Assembly (NCBI GenBank): GCA_002415135.1
Contig: DIBY01000022.1
Location: forward strand, 186,001 to 250,000
DNA: 64,000 bases
From: Flavobacteriales bacterium UBA5040
GTDB taxonomy: Bacteria; Bacteroidota; Bacteroidia; Flavobacteriales; Weeksellaceae
Direction of reading: 5' to 3'
Part shown: in pieces, positions 8,005 through 16,413 of the stretch
How positions within the stretch are numbered: position 1 is the first letter of the stretch
Layout: each line of letters opens with the position of its first letter
The notes under the pieces: generated by a model
What the model saw: the letters and a program-made list of their open reading frames with translations, nothing else
Databases searched by the model: none
What the model was told of the DNA's origin: nothing
Translations under genes and position numbers: made by a program

Positions 8005-9216
8005 CTATCTCACCGGCGTTCTAAATTCGCCATAACCCAACAAACCGTCATAGCTTCTACCAAAAGGTTGGTAATATAAAAATGCCTGATACAGGTTTTC
8101 GGTCTGCCAGAAATTACCATTGATCTCACCCAAATTTAAAGTGCCATCTGCGTTTTTAGTGGCTAAAATATAATTGTAGAATCCCTGTTTCAAATAAATT
8201 TTTGCAATGTACTTTTTTAAAGTTTCATCGTAGATCATCTGGTTTTCTTTGCTGGCTTTAAAGTCATTAAAACCACCAACTACATAAATTTCTTTATTGG
8301 TTTTTTCTGAATCCAAGGCGAAATAAACCCAAGAGTAATCGGCTTCGCGTTCTGCATTTCTTTCAATTCCTAAATCATTTCGACGAAAATAAAAAGCACC
8401 GTTCACATCAGGTTGAAACTGATAATTCAGCGGAAAAGCCCACACAGAATGGAGATACGTATAATTAATTCCATCGATGTTTTCCGCCTGAGCAACCATA
8501 TCGAATGGTTGATTCATATTTTTATTATCAAAATAGTAGAATTCATTATTACCAGGGAAAACCAAGTTCATTTGTTGAAAAAGAATTTTATTTCCTAAAG
8601 TAGAACTTGCTTTTTGATTATAAACTCCCAAATCCCAGTTGTTATTTTGAATCACATTTAAAGTCAACGAATTTAGATTTGAATTCATGGCTGAACTGTT
8701 TCCCACTGCCTGAACTTCTACCCGCTGATTGATCTGCGGATTTTTCGCATCTGAAGTGCGGGAAATATTCAAACCTAGTATTGCTCCATCTTCTACGACA
8801 GAAAACCTTTTGGTGAAAATCGGTTGACTTGGAGAGTCTTGGTAAACAACCAATTCAAAATTACCTGAGATCTTAGGCTGAATTTTATCGTTTGGGAACG
8901 TCAAAGTGTAATTGGTGTACGCCTGCGAAGTATTAAATGAATATTGTAACTGATCGATCAGTCCGTTCAAACTTCCATTGGCGTATTCGGTGAAAAATAA
9001 TCCGTCGTCATTCCAGTTGCGATCAAAATGTTTTAAGGTATAACGATAAATCGTACTTGAATTCGATAGATCATCAAAACGTAAGATCAGCTGTTCATTG
9101 AAACCGATCACCGGTGTTTCGTCATTGGTTTGCGGGTTGAATAACTGTACGCTGCGAATATCCTGTGCAAAGAAAAACGCACTGAAGAATAAAAGGAAAG
9201 AGGATAAATATTTCAT
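8005..9216 (-). CDS. Type IX secretion system Plug-type protein (DUF5103 family)
   Basis: A 403-residue exported protein from the ATG ending at 9216 (MKYLSSFLLFFSAFFFAQ, a Sec signal peptide of about 18 residues). A longer frame upstream lacks a signal and contains repeat DNA, so it is not used. The protein is all-beta, with FNPQTNDETPVIGFNEQLIL at the N-terminus and a C-terminal domain containing YSWVYFALDSEK, VVGGFND and FYNYILA. These are features of the family formerly called DUF5103, now linked by structure work on Flavobacterium SprA to the Plug that closes the type IX translocon. It would be in the periplasm or at the outer membrane. The SprF-like gene at 15295 is a second T9SS component nearby. 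Confidence 0.8.
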   Translation of the reverse strand: MKYLSSFLLFFSAFFFAQDIRSVQLFNPQTNDETPVIGFNEQLILRFDDLSNSSTIYRYTLKHFDRNWNDDGLFFTEYANGSLNGLIDQLQYSFNTSQAYTNYTLTFPNDKIQPKISGNFELVVYQDSPSQPIFTKRFSVVEDGAILGLNISRTSDAKNPQINQRVEVQAVGNSSAMNSNLNSLTLNVIQNNNWDLGVYNQKASSTLGNKILFQQMNLVFPGNNEFYYFDNKNMNQPFDMVAQAENIDGINYTYLHSVWAFPLNYQFQPDVNGAFYFRRNDLGIERNAEREADYSWVYFALDSEKTNKEIYVVGGFNDFKASKENQMIYDETLKKYIAKIYLKQGFYNYILATKNADGTLNLGEINGNFWQTENLYQAFLYYQPFGRSYDGLLGYGEFRTPVR

Positions 9217-9236
9217 TGAGACGAAGATAAGAATTT

Positions 9237-9495
9237 TTGCGATGTGATGACTGATGTGTTGATGTGTTGATTTGGTGACGTGATGAGGTGCTGATTTGTA
9301 CGTTTCCTTCGCAATAGGATGGAAGTGGAAATCCCGCAGTCTCGTCTTTAAAGACGAGATGAGGAATTGCAACGGATAGCCCGGCTTTTTTTATTTTGAA
9401 AAACCCTTTCAGCCTTTTAAAGGCTGAAAGGGTTGAGCGTTGGCAAAAAAGATTGCCCAAATTAGCACATCAACAAATTAGCACATCAGCAAATT
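9237..9495 (-). repeat. Repeat-rich spacer with two palindromes and flanking minisatellites
   Basis: The gap between nadA and the Plug gene holds gatgtgttgatgtgttgatt-like short repeats (9240-9295), an 18-bp perfect palindrome ctcgtctttaaagacgag (9341-9358), a 33-bp near-perfect palindrome (9402-9434) and an inverse copy of the first motif (tagcacatcaacaaat twice, about 9462-9494). The flanking motifs are roughly inverted relative to each other. No gene is seen here. Confidence 0.7.
9396..9434 (-). terminator. Likely terminator of the gmk-nadA operon
   Basis: On the minus strand a 13-bp stem (aaccctttcagcc with ggctgaaagggtt) is followed by TTTTTCAAAA. It lies 60 bp after the nadA stop codon. 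The hairpin may also be one of the dispersed palindromes of this genome. Confidence 0.55.
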
Positions 9496-10513
9496 ATTTA
9501 ATCGTTGTGGAAAGATCCAGCATGGCTTCAATTGGTTTCAAAGCTTTTAACCGTAATTCTTCGTCCATAGTGATTTCCGGTAGTTCGTATTTCATGCAGA
9601 GATACAATTTTTCCAGCGTATTTCTTTTCATGTAAAAACATTCAGAGCAGTTACAAGCTTCGTCGAAAACCAAGGCAGGAATTAATTTTTTATGCGGTGC
9701 ACGCTTTTGCATTTCGTGAAGAATTCCTTCTTCAGTTGCCACAATGAATTCCTGAGCATCGTCTTTTTCAACAAAATTTAAGAGAGCCGACGTTGAGCCG
9801 ACGAAATGAGATAGATCTAAAACAGCTGCTTCACTTTCGGGATGCGCGATTAATTTTGCCTGAGGATTGGCGGCCAATTGCTGAGCAATTCTTTCCATAG
9901 AAAAAGCTTCGTGAACAATACAGGTTCCGTCCCAGAGAATCATGTCGCGTCCGGTTTTCTTCATCAGATAAGCTCCCAGGTTTTTATCAGGGGCGAAAAT
10001 AATCGGTCGGTCTTCAGGTAATGAACGAATAATGGTTTCAGCATTAGAACTGGTTACAATGATGTCGGATTCGGCTTTGGTTTCAGCGTTACAGTTGATG
10101 TAGGTAGCGATCAAAGCGCCGGGATGTTTGGCACGCATAGCACGTAAACCTTCGCCGCTACAGCCATCTGCCAACGAACAACCCGCTTGAGTATCAGGCA
10201 GAACGACTTTTTTAGTTGGGTTCAGGATCTTCGCCGCTTCTGCCATAAAATGAACACCACAAAAAGCGATCATATCAGCATCGGTATCTTTTGCAGCCCG
10301 TGCTAATTGTAAGGAATCTCCCAAGTAATCGGCAATATCCTGAATGGCTGGCGGTTGATAATAATGCGCAAGAATAACGGCATTTTTTTCTTTCTTTAAA
10401 TCAAGGATGGCTTGTACCAGATCTTCACCTTGTGGAATGATGAGGTCATCTATTTTTAAAAAACCTCTTACCGGAAGGTTTGACTTTGCTTTATCTAAAT
10501 TTTCTGTGCTCAT
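9494..10513 (-). CDS. nadA: Quinolinate synthase
   Basis: Condenses iminoaspartate with dihydroxyacetone phosphate to quinolinate, the entry to NAD biosynthesis, using a [4Fe-4S] cluster. The 339-residue protein has the three-fold repeated domain layout of NadA: ILAHYYQPPAIQDIADYLGDSLQLAR (about 46-71), AFCGVHFMAEAAKILNP, the cluster-region Cys in QAGCSLADGC, ATYINCNAETKAESD, TCIVHEAFS and the C-terminal CNCSECFYMKRNTLEKLY. The length and motifs indicate an intact enzyme. It is the last gene of a minus-strand run, 3 bp after the epimerase-like gene. No nadB or nadC is in the window. Confidence 0.95.
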   Translation of the reverse strand: MSTENLDKAKSNLPVRGFLKIDDLIIPQGEDLVQAILDLKKEKNAVILAHYYQPPAIQDIADYLGDSLQLARAAKDTDADMIAFCGVHFMAEAAKILNPTKKVVLPDTQAGCSLADGCSGEGLRAMRAKHPGALIATYINCNAETKAESDIIVTSSNAETIIRSLPEDRPIIFAPDKNLGAYLMKKTGRDMILWDGTCIVHEAFSMERIAQQLAANPQAKLIAHPESEAAVLDLSHFVGSTSALLNFVEKDDAQEFIVATEEGILHEMQKRAPHKKLIPALVFDEACNCSECFYMKRNTLEKLYLCMKYELPEITMDEELRLKALKPIEAMLDLSTTIK

Positions 10514-10516
10514 GGA

Positions 10517-11236
10517 TTAAAAATCTTTAGGATTCGGATGTATAAAGGTATAATTAAAATCTTGAATCAACTTTTCTGAAGAAATGATTCTTCCTTTTTG
10601 GTCACCCGTATTTTCGCTGTCTAAGTGGAGAACTTCTGCGATAGAAGGATGTTCGGGTGCCACGATATTATAAGTTTCCGCTTTTATTTCTGACTTGATG
10701 AAGAGGTCTACAATCGGCAGAATATCTTCGTAATGAATATAATTGGTCAGTTTCCCAGGATTTTCTGGCGTTCTGTTTTTAAACATATTTTGCAAAGCTC
10801 GTTCGTCGCCCATCAATCCACCAAAACGTAAAATATTGGTTTGCGGATATTTCTGTCTGACTAGATTTTCGGAAGCGACAATATCAGCTCTTAAGTCGTC
10901 CGTATCTTCTTCAGTGAATACTTTATTTTCTTTCGAATAGACTCCCGTAGAACTGAATAACAAGGTTTTTGGAAATTCCTGATCTAATTTTTCAAAACCT
11001 TCATGCCAGCTGTTTCTTGCAATCGGCATACTGAAGATCGCTACATCAACGGAGGCTAGAAAGCCAAAATCGATGGTAGAATTAAAATCGAGCAAGTGAA
11101 CTTCGGTCGCTACTTTTTGTAACGGAACTATTTTTTCTGGTGAAGTGGTGGTGGCAATGACATGGTAATTTCTACCAGTCAAATATTTTGCCAGTCGTTC
11201 TCCAACCCAGCCGCAACCGACAATGGCAATTCTCAT
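10517..11236 (-). CDS. SDR-type NAD(P)-binding epimerase-like protein (YeeZ-like)
   Basis: A 239-residue cytoplasmic Rossmann-fold protein. The N-terminal nucleotide-binding motif is MRIAIVGCGWVGERLAKYL (GxGxxG), and SSTGVYSKEN corresponds to the catalytic Ser region of extended SDRs. The canonical YxxxK is only loosely matched, so catalysis is uncertain. Similar short proteins (E. coli YeeZ) are annotated as nucleoside-diphosphate-sugar epimerases without proven substrate. The start overlaps the end of gmk by 4 bp (ATGA), so the two are translationally coupled, and nadA follows at 3 bp. Confidence 0.75.
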   Translation of the reverse strand: MRIAIVGCGWVGERLAKYLTGRNYHVIATTTSPEKIVPLQKVATEVHLLDFNSTIDFGFLASVDVAIFSMPIARNSWHEGFEKLDQEFPKTLLFSSTGVYSKENKVFTEEDTDDLRADIVASENLVRQKYPQTNILRFGGLMGDERALQNMFKNRTPENPGKLTNYIHYEDILPIVDLFIKSEIKAETYNIVAPEHPSIAEVLHLDSENTGDQKGRIISSEKLIQDFNYTFIHPNPKDF

Positions 11237-11796
11237 GATCTCAGAAATTGGTTAATTAAATGATTGATATCTACTTTAGCCACTTCCAGTTGATCATTGA
11301 CTACAATTTGATCGAACTCGTTTTTAAAGGAAATTTCTTCCGTCGCTTTTGCAACTCTGGTGTGAATGGTTTCCAGGTCATCAGTTCCTCTCGCGATGAG
11401 TCTTAATTCCAAAGCAGCCACCGATGGTGGCATAATGAAAATTGATAAAGCTTTATCACCGAAATATTTTTTGAGTGAAATTCCGCCCTGCACATCAACA
11501 TCAAAAATTACAACTTTTCCGCTGGCCCAAATTCTTTCGACTTCTGATTTTAAAGTGCCGTAATATTTATCGGAATATACTTCTTCAAACTCCACGAACG
11601 CTTCTTCAGCGATCCTATGGCGAAATTCTTCTGGATTAACGAAATGATAATCGATTCCATTTTTCTCCTCGCCACGCGCATTTCTGGTCGTGCAGGAAAT
11701 CGAAAATTCCAATTCAGTAAACTGCTCTAGACAATGTTTAACCAGCGTTGTTTTGCCGCTTCCGGATGGCGCTGAGAATATGATTACTTTATTCAT
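11233..11796 (-). CDS. gmk: Guanylate kinase
   Basis: Phosphorylates GMP to GDP with ATP. The 187 residues show the P-loop SAPSGSGKTTL near residues 8-18, the GMP-binding segment SCTTRNARGEEKNGIDYHFV (34-53), EEVYSDKYYGT, and the lid region RLIARGTDDLETIHTRV. Length and motifs are standard. It heads an operon gmk-epimerase-nadA with overlapping or adjacent start and stop codons; the yicC gene is 118 bp upstream on the same strand, the same yicC-gmk order found in many bacteria. Confidence 0.96.
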   Translation of the reverse strand: MNKVIIFSAPSGSGKTTLVKHCLEQFTELEFSISCTTRNARGEEKNGIDYHFVNPEEFRHRIAEEAFVEFEEVYSDKYYGTLKSEVERIWASGKVVIFDVDVQGGISLKKYFGDKALSIFIMPPSVAALELRLIARGTDDLETIHTRVAKATEEISFKNEFDQIVVNDQLEVAKVDINHLINQFLRS

Positions 11797-11883
11797 TGAT
11801 TTTTAAGTTTGTGAGAAATATAATAGATGAAAGACAAACCATCACGAAGATTTATTTCATTACGAGGATTCATTTTTTCACAG

Positions 11884-11917
11884 TCTATTATCTATCCGTC
11901 TATTATCTATCCGTCTA
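11884..11917. repeat. 15-bp minisatellite
   Basis: Two copies of tctattatctatccg plus a partial third lie directly at the end of yicC, reaching its stop codon. A similar motif occurs at about 18840-18865 next to the rsmD stop codon. Confidence 0.7.
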
Positions 11918-12772
11918 AAGCACGTTTAACGTTTGTTCTTTTATTTTTTCCAGATCGTCTTTCATCATGACTACCAGTTTCTGAATTTCGGCATGATTGG
12001 CTTTAGAACCTAAAGTATTAATTTCACGTCCGATTTCCTGAGAGATGAAGCCGAGTTTTTTTCCATTAAAGTTTTCGTCAACCATCACTTCCAAATAATA
12101 TTTTAAATGTTGGGTAAGTCGGACTTTTTCTTCAGCGATATCTAATTTCTCGGTATAATAAGCCATTTCCTGATAGAAACGGGTTTCATCAATTTGGTCA
12201 AATTCATTCAGCGATTTACGGTAGCGCTCTTTCACGCCATCCATTCTAATTTCTTCGTAAGGTTCAACCTGACTAAGATAGGATTCGATTTTTCTGATGT
12301 TTCGGCTGAGTTCCTGTTGCAGGATTTCTCCTTCAGTGCGTCGGAAATTCTCAAATTTTGTTAAAGTTTCTTCAAGGAGTTCTATTAAGAAGATCCATTC
12401 ATTTTCATTAAGCACGTCGCTTTTGGTAGAAATCACTTCTGGCATTCTGATTGCCATTTTCAGGTATTCGAAATCGGGACCATCGTCGGCGACTTTCTTC
12501 AGTTCCTGCATATACGCTTGCACCAGGTCGTGATTAATATTAACATCACTTGCATTATTAAGTGATTCAACATTCACATAGCAATCTACTTTTCCGCGCA
12601 GAACTCTGTCGTTCAATAGTTTGCGGATCTCGAATTCTTTTTCTTTATATCTTAAGGGAATTTTGATGTTGAGGTCAAAAGATTTGCTGTTCAGAGATTT
12701 GATATCGATGGTCAATTTTTTTCCTTCGAAAACTCCTTCGCCTCTTCCGAAGCCGGTCATTGATAAAATCAT
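11915..12772 (-). CDS. yicC: YicC-family endoribonuclease-like protein
   Basis: A 285-residue protein matching the YicC family along its whole length: N-terminal MILSMTGFGRGEG, then LTIDIKSLNSKSFDLNIKIP (21-40), and the C-terminal DUF1732 domain with RFYQEMAYYTEKLDIAEEKVRL (about 200-221) and the ending GREINTLGSKANHAEIQKLVVMMKDDLEKIKEQ. In E. coli YicC has been reported as an RNase involved in sRNA turnover; the role here is inferred from the family. It sits upstream of gmk as in many genomes. Confidence 0.9.
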   Translation of the reverse strand: MILSMTGFGRGEGVFEGKKLTIDIKSLNSKSFDLNIKIPLRYKEKEFEIRKLLNDRVLRGKVDCYVNVESLNNASDVNINHDLVQAYMQELKKVADDGPDFEYLKMAIRMPEVISTKSDVLNENEWIFLIELLEETLTKFENFRRTEGEILQQELSRNIRKIESYLSQVEPYEEIRMDGVKERYRKSLNEFDQIDETRFYQEMAYYTEKLDIAEEKVRLTQHLKYYLEVMVDENFNGKKLGFISQEIGREINTLGSKANHAEIQKLVVMMKDDLEKIKEQTLNVL

Positions 12773-12789
12773 GTATTTGCTTTATCTCA

Positions 12790-12797
12790 CAAAGATA
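12790..12797 (-). promoter_or_regulatory. Bacteroidota -7 box for yicC
   Basis: On the minus strand this reads TATCTTTG (TAnnTTTG), 17 bp before the yicC start codon. Confidence 0.5.
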
Positions 12798-12845
12798 ATT
12801 ATTTAAAAACTTTAACTTAAAAAAGAAACTGTAAAACTTTCAATA

Positions 12846-12874
12846 TTTGCAGAAAAGATTATTTTATATATTTG
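12846..12874 (+). promoter_or_regulatory. Bacteroidota promoter for the PASTA gene
   Basis: TTTG at 12846-12849 and TATATTTG at 12867-12874 are separated by 17 bp, a good fit to the -33/-7 spacing of this phylum. It lies 23 bp before the ATG at 12898 and supports that start. Confidence 0.65.
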
Positions 12875-12897
12875 CAGTTAATAAAAGATTTAGAAAT

Positions 12898-13983
12898 ATG
12901 CTTAAATCGCTCTTCCATTGGAAAGTCTGGGTAAATATACTTTTAGCGGCTGCCGTTTTCGTAGGTGCCGTTTGGTTAACTTTTCGTTGGCTGGAAATGC
13001 ATACGAATCACGGAAAAGAAATCGCAGTACCCAATGTGATGAATAAATCGGTGCATGACGCCATTAAAATTTTAGATGATTCGGGCTTAAGTTACGAAGT
13101 CGACAGTTTTAAGTACGATCCCAAGTTTAAGCCTTTTCAAGTTTTACAGATCTATCCGTCCGCGGGTTCCCGTGTGAAAGATGGGCGAACCATCGTCATG
13201 AAAGTGAATCCAAGAACTTATGCGCAGGTTTCTGTTCCTGATGTATTAGACCGATACAAAGGTTTGGCATTTAGACAGTTGGAGCAGGTTGGATTAAAGA
13301 TTGGCGACACTATTTTTGAACCAAGTATTCAGCGAGATGCAGTTTTAAGAATGATGTATAATGGTGCCAATTTAAAACCAGGTGCTTTATTGCCGCGATT
13401 CACCACCATTGATCTGGTGATTGGCGCGGGACCAAGAAGAAATATATCTGTACCTAATTTGGTTGGTTTAACCGTACAGGAAGCTAAATTGATCATCGCT
13501 CAAAATTTATTTGAAATCGGTTTGGTCGAGCATGAAGATGGCGGCGGAGATGAATCAGATATCGTTTACTACCAGGATCCAGCAGCAATGGATGTTCGGG
13601 ATCAGGGAATGCAGATTGATATTTGGGCCAGTAAAAAAACGCCTGCTGAAATGGGCGGAAAAATCTCACAATTGAATTCAATTTATAGAATAAAAATGGA
13701 CTACAGTATGCCGGAGAATTACGATAACGAACCACCGGTTTATCAAGCGCCCGCACCAAGACGCTCTGAAACAGAAATGATGGAAGTGCCACGACCAACT
13801 GCGCCACGAGTTGAAACACCAAATGTAAAAGTGAAAAAGCAGGACGCTCCAAAATCAACAACTGATCAAAGACCAAAGCAGGTTGAACCGAAACCAAAAA
13901 CGAACACGACACAAGTAACGCCGAAGACCACACCAACAAAAACCGAAGAGAAACCCAAAGTTAAAAAGGTAATTGTTGAATAG
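12898..13983 (+). CDS. PASTA-domain membrane-anchored protein
   Basis: A 361-residue protein with a single membrane anchor (about residues 11-30, WVNILLAAAVFVGAVWLTF) and three extracytoplasmic PASTA domains at about 42-108 (IAVPNVMNKSVHDAIKILDD), 110-182 (VSVPDVLDRYKGLAFRQLEQ) and 184-258 (ISVPNLVGLTVQEAKLIIAQ). A Pro/Lys/Thr-rich tail of about 75 residues follows (TPKTTPTKTEEKPKVKK). PASTA domains bind peptidoglycan fragments in kinases and PBPs; this protein has neither a kinase nor a transpeptidase domain, as is common in Flavobacteriia. It lies 66 bp upstream of the rluD-like gene, a conserved pairing in the phylum. Confidence 0.88.
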   Translation: MLKSLFHWKVWVNILLAAAVFVGAVWLTFRWLEMHTNHGKEIAVPNVMNKSVHDAIKILDDSGLSYEVDSFKYDPKFKPFQVLQIYPSAGSRVKDGRTIVMKVNPRTYAQVSVPDVLDRYKGLAFRQLEQVGLKIGDTIFEPSIQRDAVLRMMYNGANLKPGALLPRFTTIDLVIGAGPRRNISVPNLVGLTVQEAKLIIAQNLFEIGLVEHEDGGGDESDIVYYQDPAAMDVRDQGMQIDIWASKKTPAEMGGKISQLNSIYRIKMDYSMPENYDNEPPVYQAPAPRRSETEMMEVPRPTAPRVETPNVKVKKQDAPKSTTDQRPKQVEPKPKTNTTQVTPKTTPTKTEEKPKVKKVIVE

Positions 13984-14005
13984 GTTTTTAATACTCCTAC
14001 AATCT

Positions 14006-14040
14006 AAAGCTTCAACCGAAATGTTGGAGCTTTATCTTTA
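14006..14040 (+). terminator. Hairpin terminator after the PASTA gene
   Basis: An 11-bp stem with one G-U type pair, aaagcttcaac (14006-14016) and gttggagcttt (14023-14033), followed by atcttta. The T tract is weak, so read-through into the rluD-like gene is possible. Confidence 0.5.
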
Positions 14041-14049
14041 AAAAATAGA

Positions 14050-15108
14050 ATGACAGAAGACAACGACCATTTCTCAGAAGAAGAATTAGAACATCACGAA
14101 TCCAGCGAGTCTGAATCAGAAGGACTTTTTGAACATCTTTCGATGACGGTTGATAAAGGTCAGGAAACAATGAGAATTGATAAGTTCCTGGTTAATTTCC
14201 GACAGAATTCTTCTCGAAATAAGATCTCGCAAACCTGTAGGGCTGGAAATGTCGTGGTGAATGGTTCGCCGGTAAAGCAAAATTACCGCGTTAAACCGGG
14301 AGATCAGATTTCTGTTTTACTGACCAATCCGCCGAGAGAAAATATTATTATTCCACAGGATATTCCCATCAACATCGTTTATGAAGATGATGATATCGTG
14401 GTCGTTGACAAAACAGCCGGAATGGTTGTTCATCCCGGACATGGGAATTACGACGGAACTTTAATTAATGCCCTGGCTTTTCATTTTGAAAAAAACGGAC
14501 AGAAATCAGATTTAGACCGTGTTGGTCTGGTGCATCGAATTGACAAAGATACGTCGGGACTTTTAGTCGTTGCCAAAAATGAATATGCGCTGAGTTATCT
14601 GGCCAAACAGTTCTTTGACCGCGAAACCAAAAGATTGTATTGGGCTTTCGTCTGGGGAAATATCGAAGAAGATTCGGGAACCATTCGCGGAAATATCGGT
14701 CGACATTTAAAAAACAGAATGCAGATGGCGGTTTTTGAAGATGGAAGTTTGGGGAAACATGCGGTGTCGCATTATACCGTGCTCGAAAGATTAAGATACA
14801 TTACCTGGGTTGAATGCAAGTTAGAAACGGGCAGAACGCATCAGATCCGCGCGCATTTCAAACATATTGGACATACCTTATTTAATGATGAACGGTATGA
14901 AGGCAATCAGATCTTAAAAGGAGTGAATATGCCAAAGTACAAGCAGTTCATTAAAAATGTGTTCGAAGTTTTACCTCGTCACGCGCTGCATGCTCATACG
15001 CTGGGATTTGTTCATCCAACTACCAAAGAGGAAATGTATTTTGAAAGTCCGATGCCGAAGGATATGGAAGATGCCCTCAATAAGTGGAGAAAATATTTAG
15101 AATCTTAG
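14050..15108 (+). CDS. RluA/RluD-family rRNA pseudouridine synthase
   Basis: Isomerises uridine to pseudouridine in RNA, most likely 23S rRNA. The 352-residue protein has an acidic N-terminal extension (about 25 residues), an S4 RNA-binding domain (about 38-100, MRIDKFLVNFRQNSSRNKIS) and the catalytic domain with the RluA signature VGLVHRIDKDTSGLLVVAKN (about 158-177), whose Asp is the nucleophile. ECKLETGRTHQIRAHFKHIGH and HALHAHTLGFVHP are the later conserved motifs. The S4-plus-catalytic layout is that of RluD/RluC, and RluD is the more likely, but the target uridines cannot be read from the sequence. Confidence 0.92.
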   Translation: MTEDNDHFSEEELEHHESSESESEGLFEHLSMTVDKGQETMRIDKFLVNFRQNSSRNKISQTCRAGNVVVNGSPVKQNYRVKPGDQISVLLTNPPRENIIIPQDIPINIVYEDDDIVVVDKTAGMVVHPGHGNYDGTLINALAFHFEKNGQKSDLDRVGLVHRIDKDTSGLLVVAKNEYALSYLAKQFFDRETKRLYWAFVWGNIEEDSGTIRGNIGRHLKNRMQMAVFEDGSLGKHAVSHYTVLERLRYITWVECKLETGRTHQIRAHFKHIGHTLFNDERYEGNQILKGVNMPKYKQFIKNVFEVLPRHALHAHTLGFVHPTTKEEMYFESPMPKDMEDALNKWRKYLES

Positions 15109-15262
15109 AGACGCTTTAAATTTGCTTAAAAAGAAATTTTCTTTTCCCCCGACCCTAAAGGGTGCAAAATTTCTTGAAAATTAATCAAAATCAACCCTTT
15201 ACCATTTGGGAAAATTAATTCTGATGAATTTTAAACAGGCTCTTAGTTCCATAAAAACTTTT

Positions 15263-15270
15263 TATATTTG
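15263..15270 (+). promoter_or_regulatory. Bacteroidota -7 box for the sprF-like gene
   Basis: TATATTTG at 24 bp before the ATG at 15295; an isolated TTAG/TTCC run upstream leaves the -33 element unclear. Confidence 0.5.
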
Positions 15271-15294
15271 TGAAAAATTCACGCAACTCTTATT

Positions 15295-16239
15295 ATGAGA
15301 AAAATATATACGTTATTTTTCGTGGTGGTCTTTCTAGGAAGCTATAAAAGCCAGGAAACATTGCCTTTTTACCAACAGTATTTGCTCAACGGTGAGTTCC
15401 TATTTAATCCTGCGCTATATGGAAGTACCGACGATGTTGTGTTGAATTTAAATTACCAGAAACAGTTTTCTAATTTTGCACAGTCACCCAATGTACAGTC
15501 TGTTGGGATGCATGCAAACGTTTTCGATAGAGTAGGAGCAGGTTTGTCTTTCTTTAAAGATCAAAATGGGGCGATTTCTTCTACCGGCGTTTCGGCTGGT
15601 GCGTCTTATTTTATTCCAATTGATGATGATGGCGAACGAAAAAGTCAGTTCTCTTTTGGAACGAATGTGAATTTCTACAACATGAATATTGACCTGGGAT
15701 TGCTTTTACCCCAAGATCCTGGCGATCCTGTCCTAAGTGCTGAAAGTTTATTTTTGGTGTACGCCAATCTTGGAATGGCAGTGAGCTACCGTAACTTTTT
15801 TGCGGGCGTATCGGTGAATGATATCGCGATTTCGAATGACATCCCTATCGTAAACGGAATTGAACCAGAACCGACCAAATTCTTAGTGAATACGGGATAT
15901 AATTGGTATGTGACGGAAGAGTTCTACGTAACGCCGTCGGTCATGGCTAATTTCAATACCAATTCTTCTAAAATGATCGACCTGAATTTAATGGCGACGC
16001 TGGAGAGTGATGAAAGTTCCTTTTCTGCCGGCGCGAGTTTAAGAACGGCAAGTAATAAGTTCGGTAATCAAAGTTTGGGTGTGTCTCCAATTATCAAAGC
16101 TTCTGTAAATAATTTCTTTTTCGGGGCGACTTATAATTTCGGACTTTCAGATATTCAACAGTACGCTGGCAGCAGTTTTATGCTAAGTGTTGGTTATAAG
16201 TTTGAGAATTTTATTAATACAAGAGGATATCGGTATTAA
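15295..16239 (+). CDS. PorP/SprF-family type IX secretion outer-membrane protein
   Basis: A 314-residue beta-barrel with an N-terminal signal peptide (MRKIYTLFFVVVFLGSYKSQ). The family hallmark follows at once: PFYQQYLLNGEFLFNPALYG (about 24-43), then alternating amphipathic strands with many aromatic and Gly residues, ending SSFMLSVGYKFENFINTRGYRY, a C-terminal aromatic pattern that suits outer-membrane insertion. PorP/SprF proteins act with T9SS substrates such as SprB-type adhesins carrying type B C-terminal domains; a cognate adhesin gene normally lies next to such a gene but none is seen here, so this is an orphan copy. Confidence 0.88.
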   Translation: MRKIYTLFFVVVFLGSYKSQETLPFYQQYLLNGEFLFNPALYGSTDDVVLNLNYQKQFSNFAQSPNVQSVGMHANVFDRVGAGLSFFKDQNGAISSTGVSAGASYFIPIDDDGERKSQFSFGTNVNFYNMNIDLGLLLPQDPGDPVLSAESLFLVYANLGMAVSYRNFFAGVSVNDIAISNDIPIVNGIEPEPTKFLVNTGYNWYVTEEFYVTPSVMANFNTNSSKMIDLNLMATLESDESSFSAGASLRTASNKFGNQSLGVSPIIKASVNNFFFGATYNFGLSDIQQYAGSSFMLSVGYKFENFINTRGYRY

Positions 16240-16300
16240 TTTTATGAGTAATCGGTAATGAACAATGAGTAATTGAATTGAGAATTTTTAGAAATTAATT

Positions 16301-16345
16301 ATTCACCATTCACCATTCACCATTCACTATTCACCCATTCACAAG
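16301..16345. repeat. 7-bp tandem repeat (attcacc type)
   Basis: About six units of attcacc with slight variation (attcact, attcaccc) upstream of hemW. It belongs to the heptamer-repeat group found in several gaps here. Confidence 0.8.
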
Positions 16346-16370
16346 TAATTTTCAATTGACTATTCACCAT

Positions 16371-16406
16371 TTCTCCTTGGCTCTTATTACTTTTTCCTTG
16401 GCTCTT
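16371..16406. repeat. Paired TTGGCTCTT motif
   Basis: Two copies of ccttggctctt separated by attactttt lie directly before the hemW start codon. The same dimer pattern occurs at 17664-17693 before murI, at 19758-19790 and, inverted, at about 21067-21100 and in the 224-bp array. Confidence 0.7.
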
Positions 16407-16413
16407 AATTAAA

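Noticed and set aside
9217..9372. Extended N-terminus of the Plug-type protein
   Set aside because: The extra 52 residues come from repeat DNA and would hide the signal peptide that begins at 9216.
9341..9434. Riboswitch or attenuator upstream of the Plug gene
   Set aside because: The palindromes lie on the nadA side and look like a terminator and a dispersed repeat; no ligand-binding core is recognisable.
9122..9635. Open frames at 9122-9460 (minus) and 9396-9635 (plus)
   Set aside because: They overlap nadA, the Plug gene and the palindromic spacer and have no coding features.
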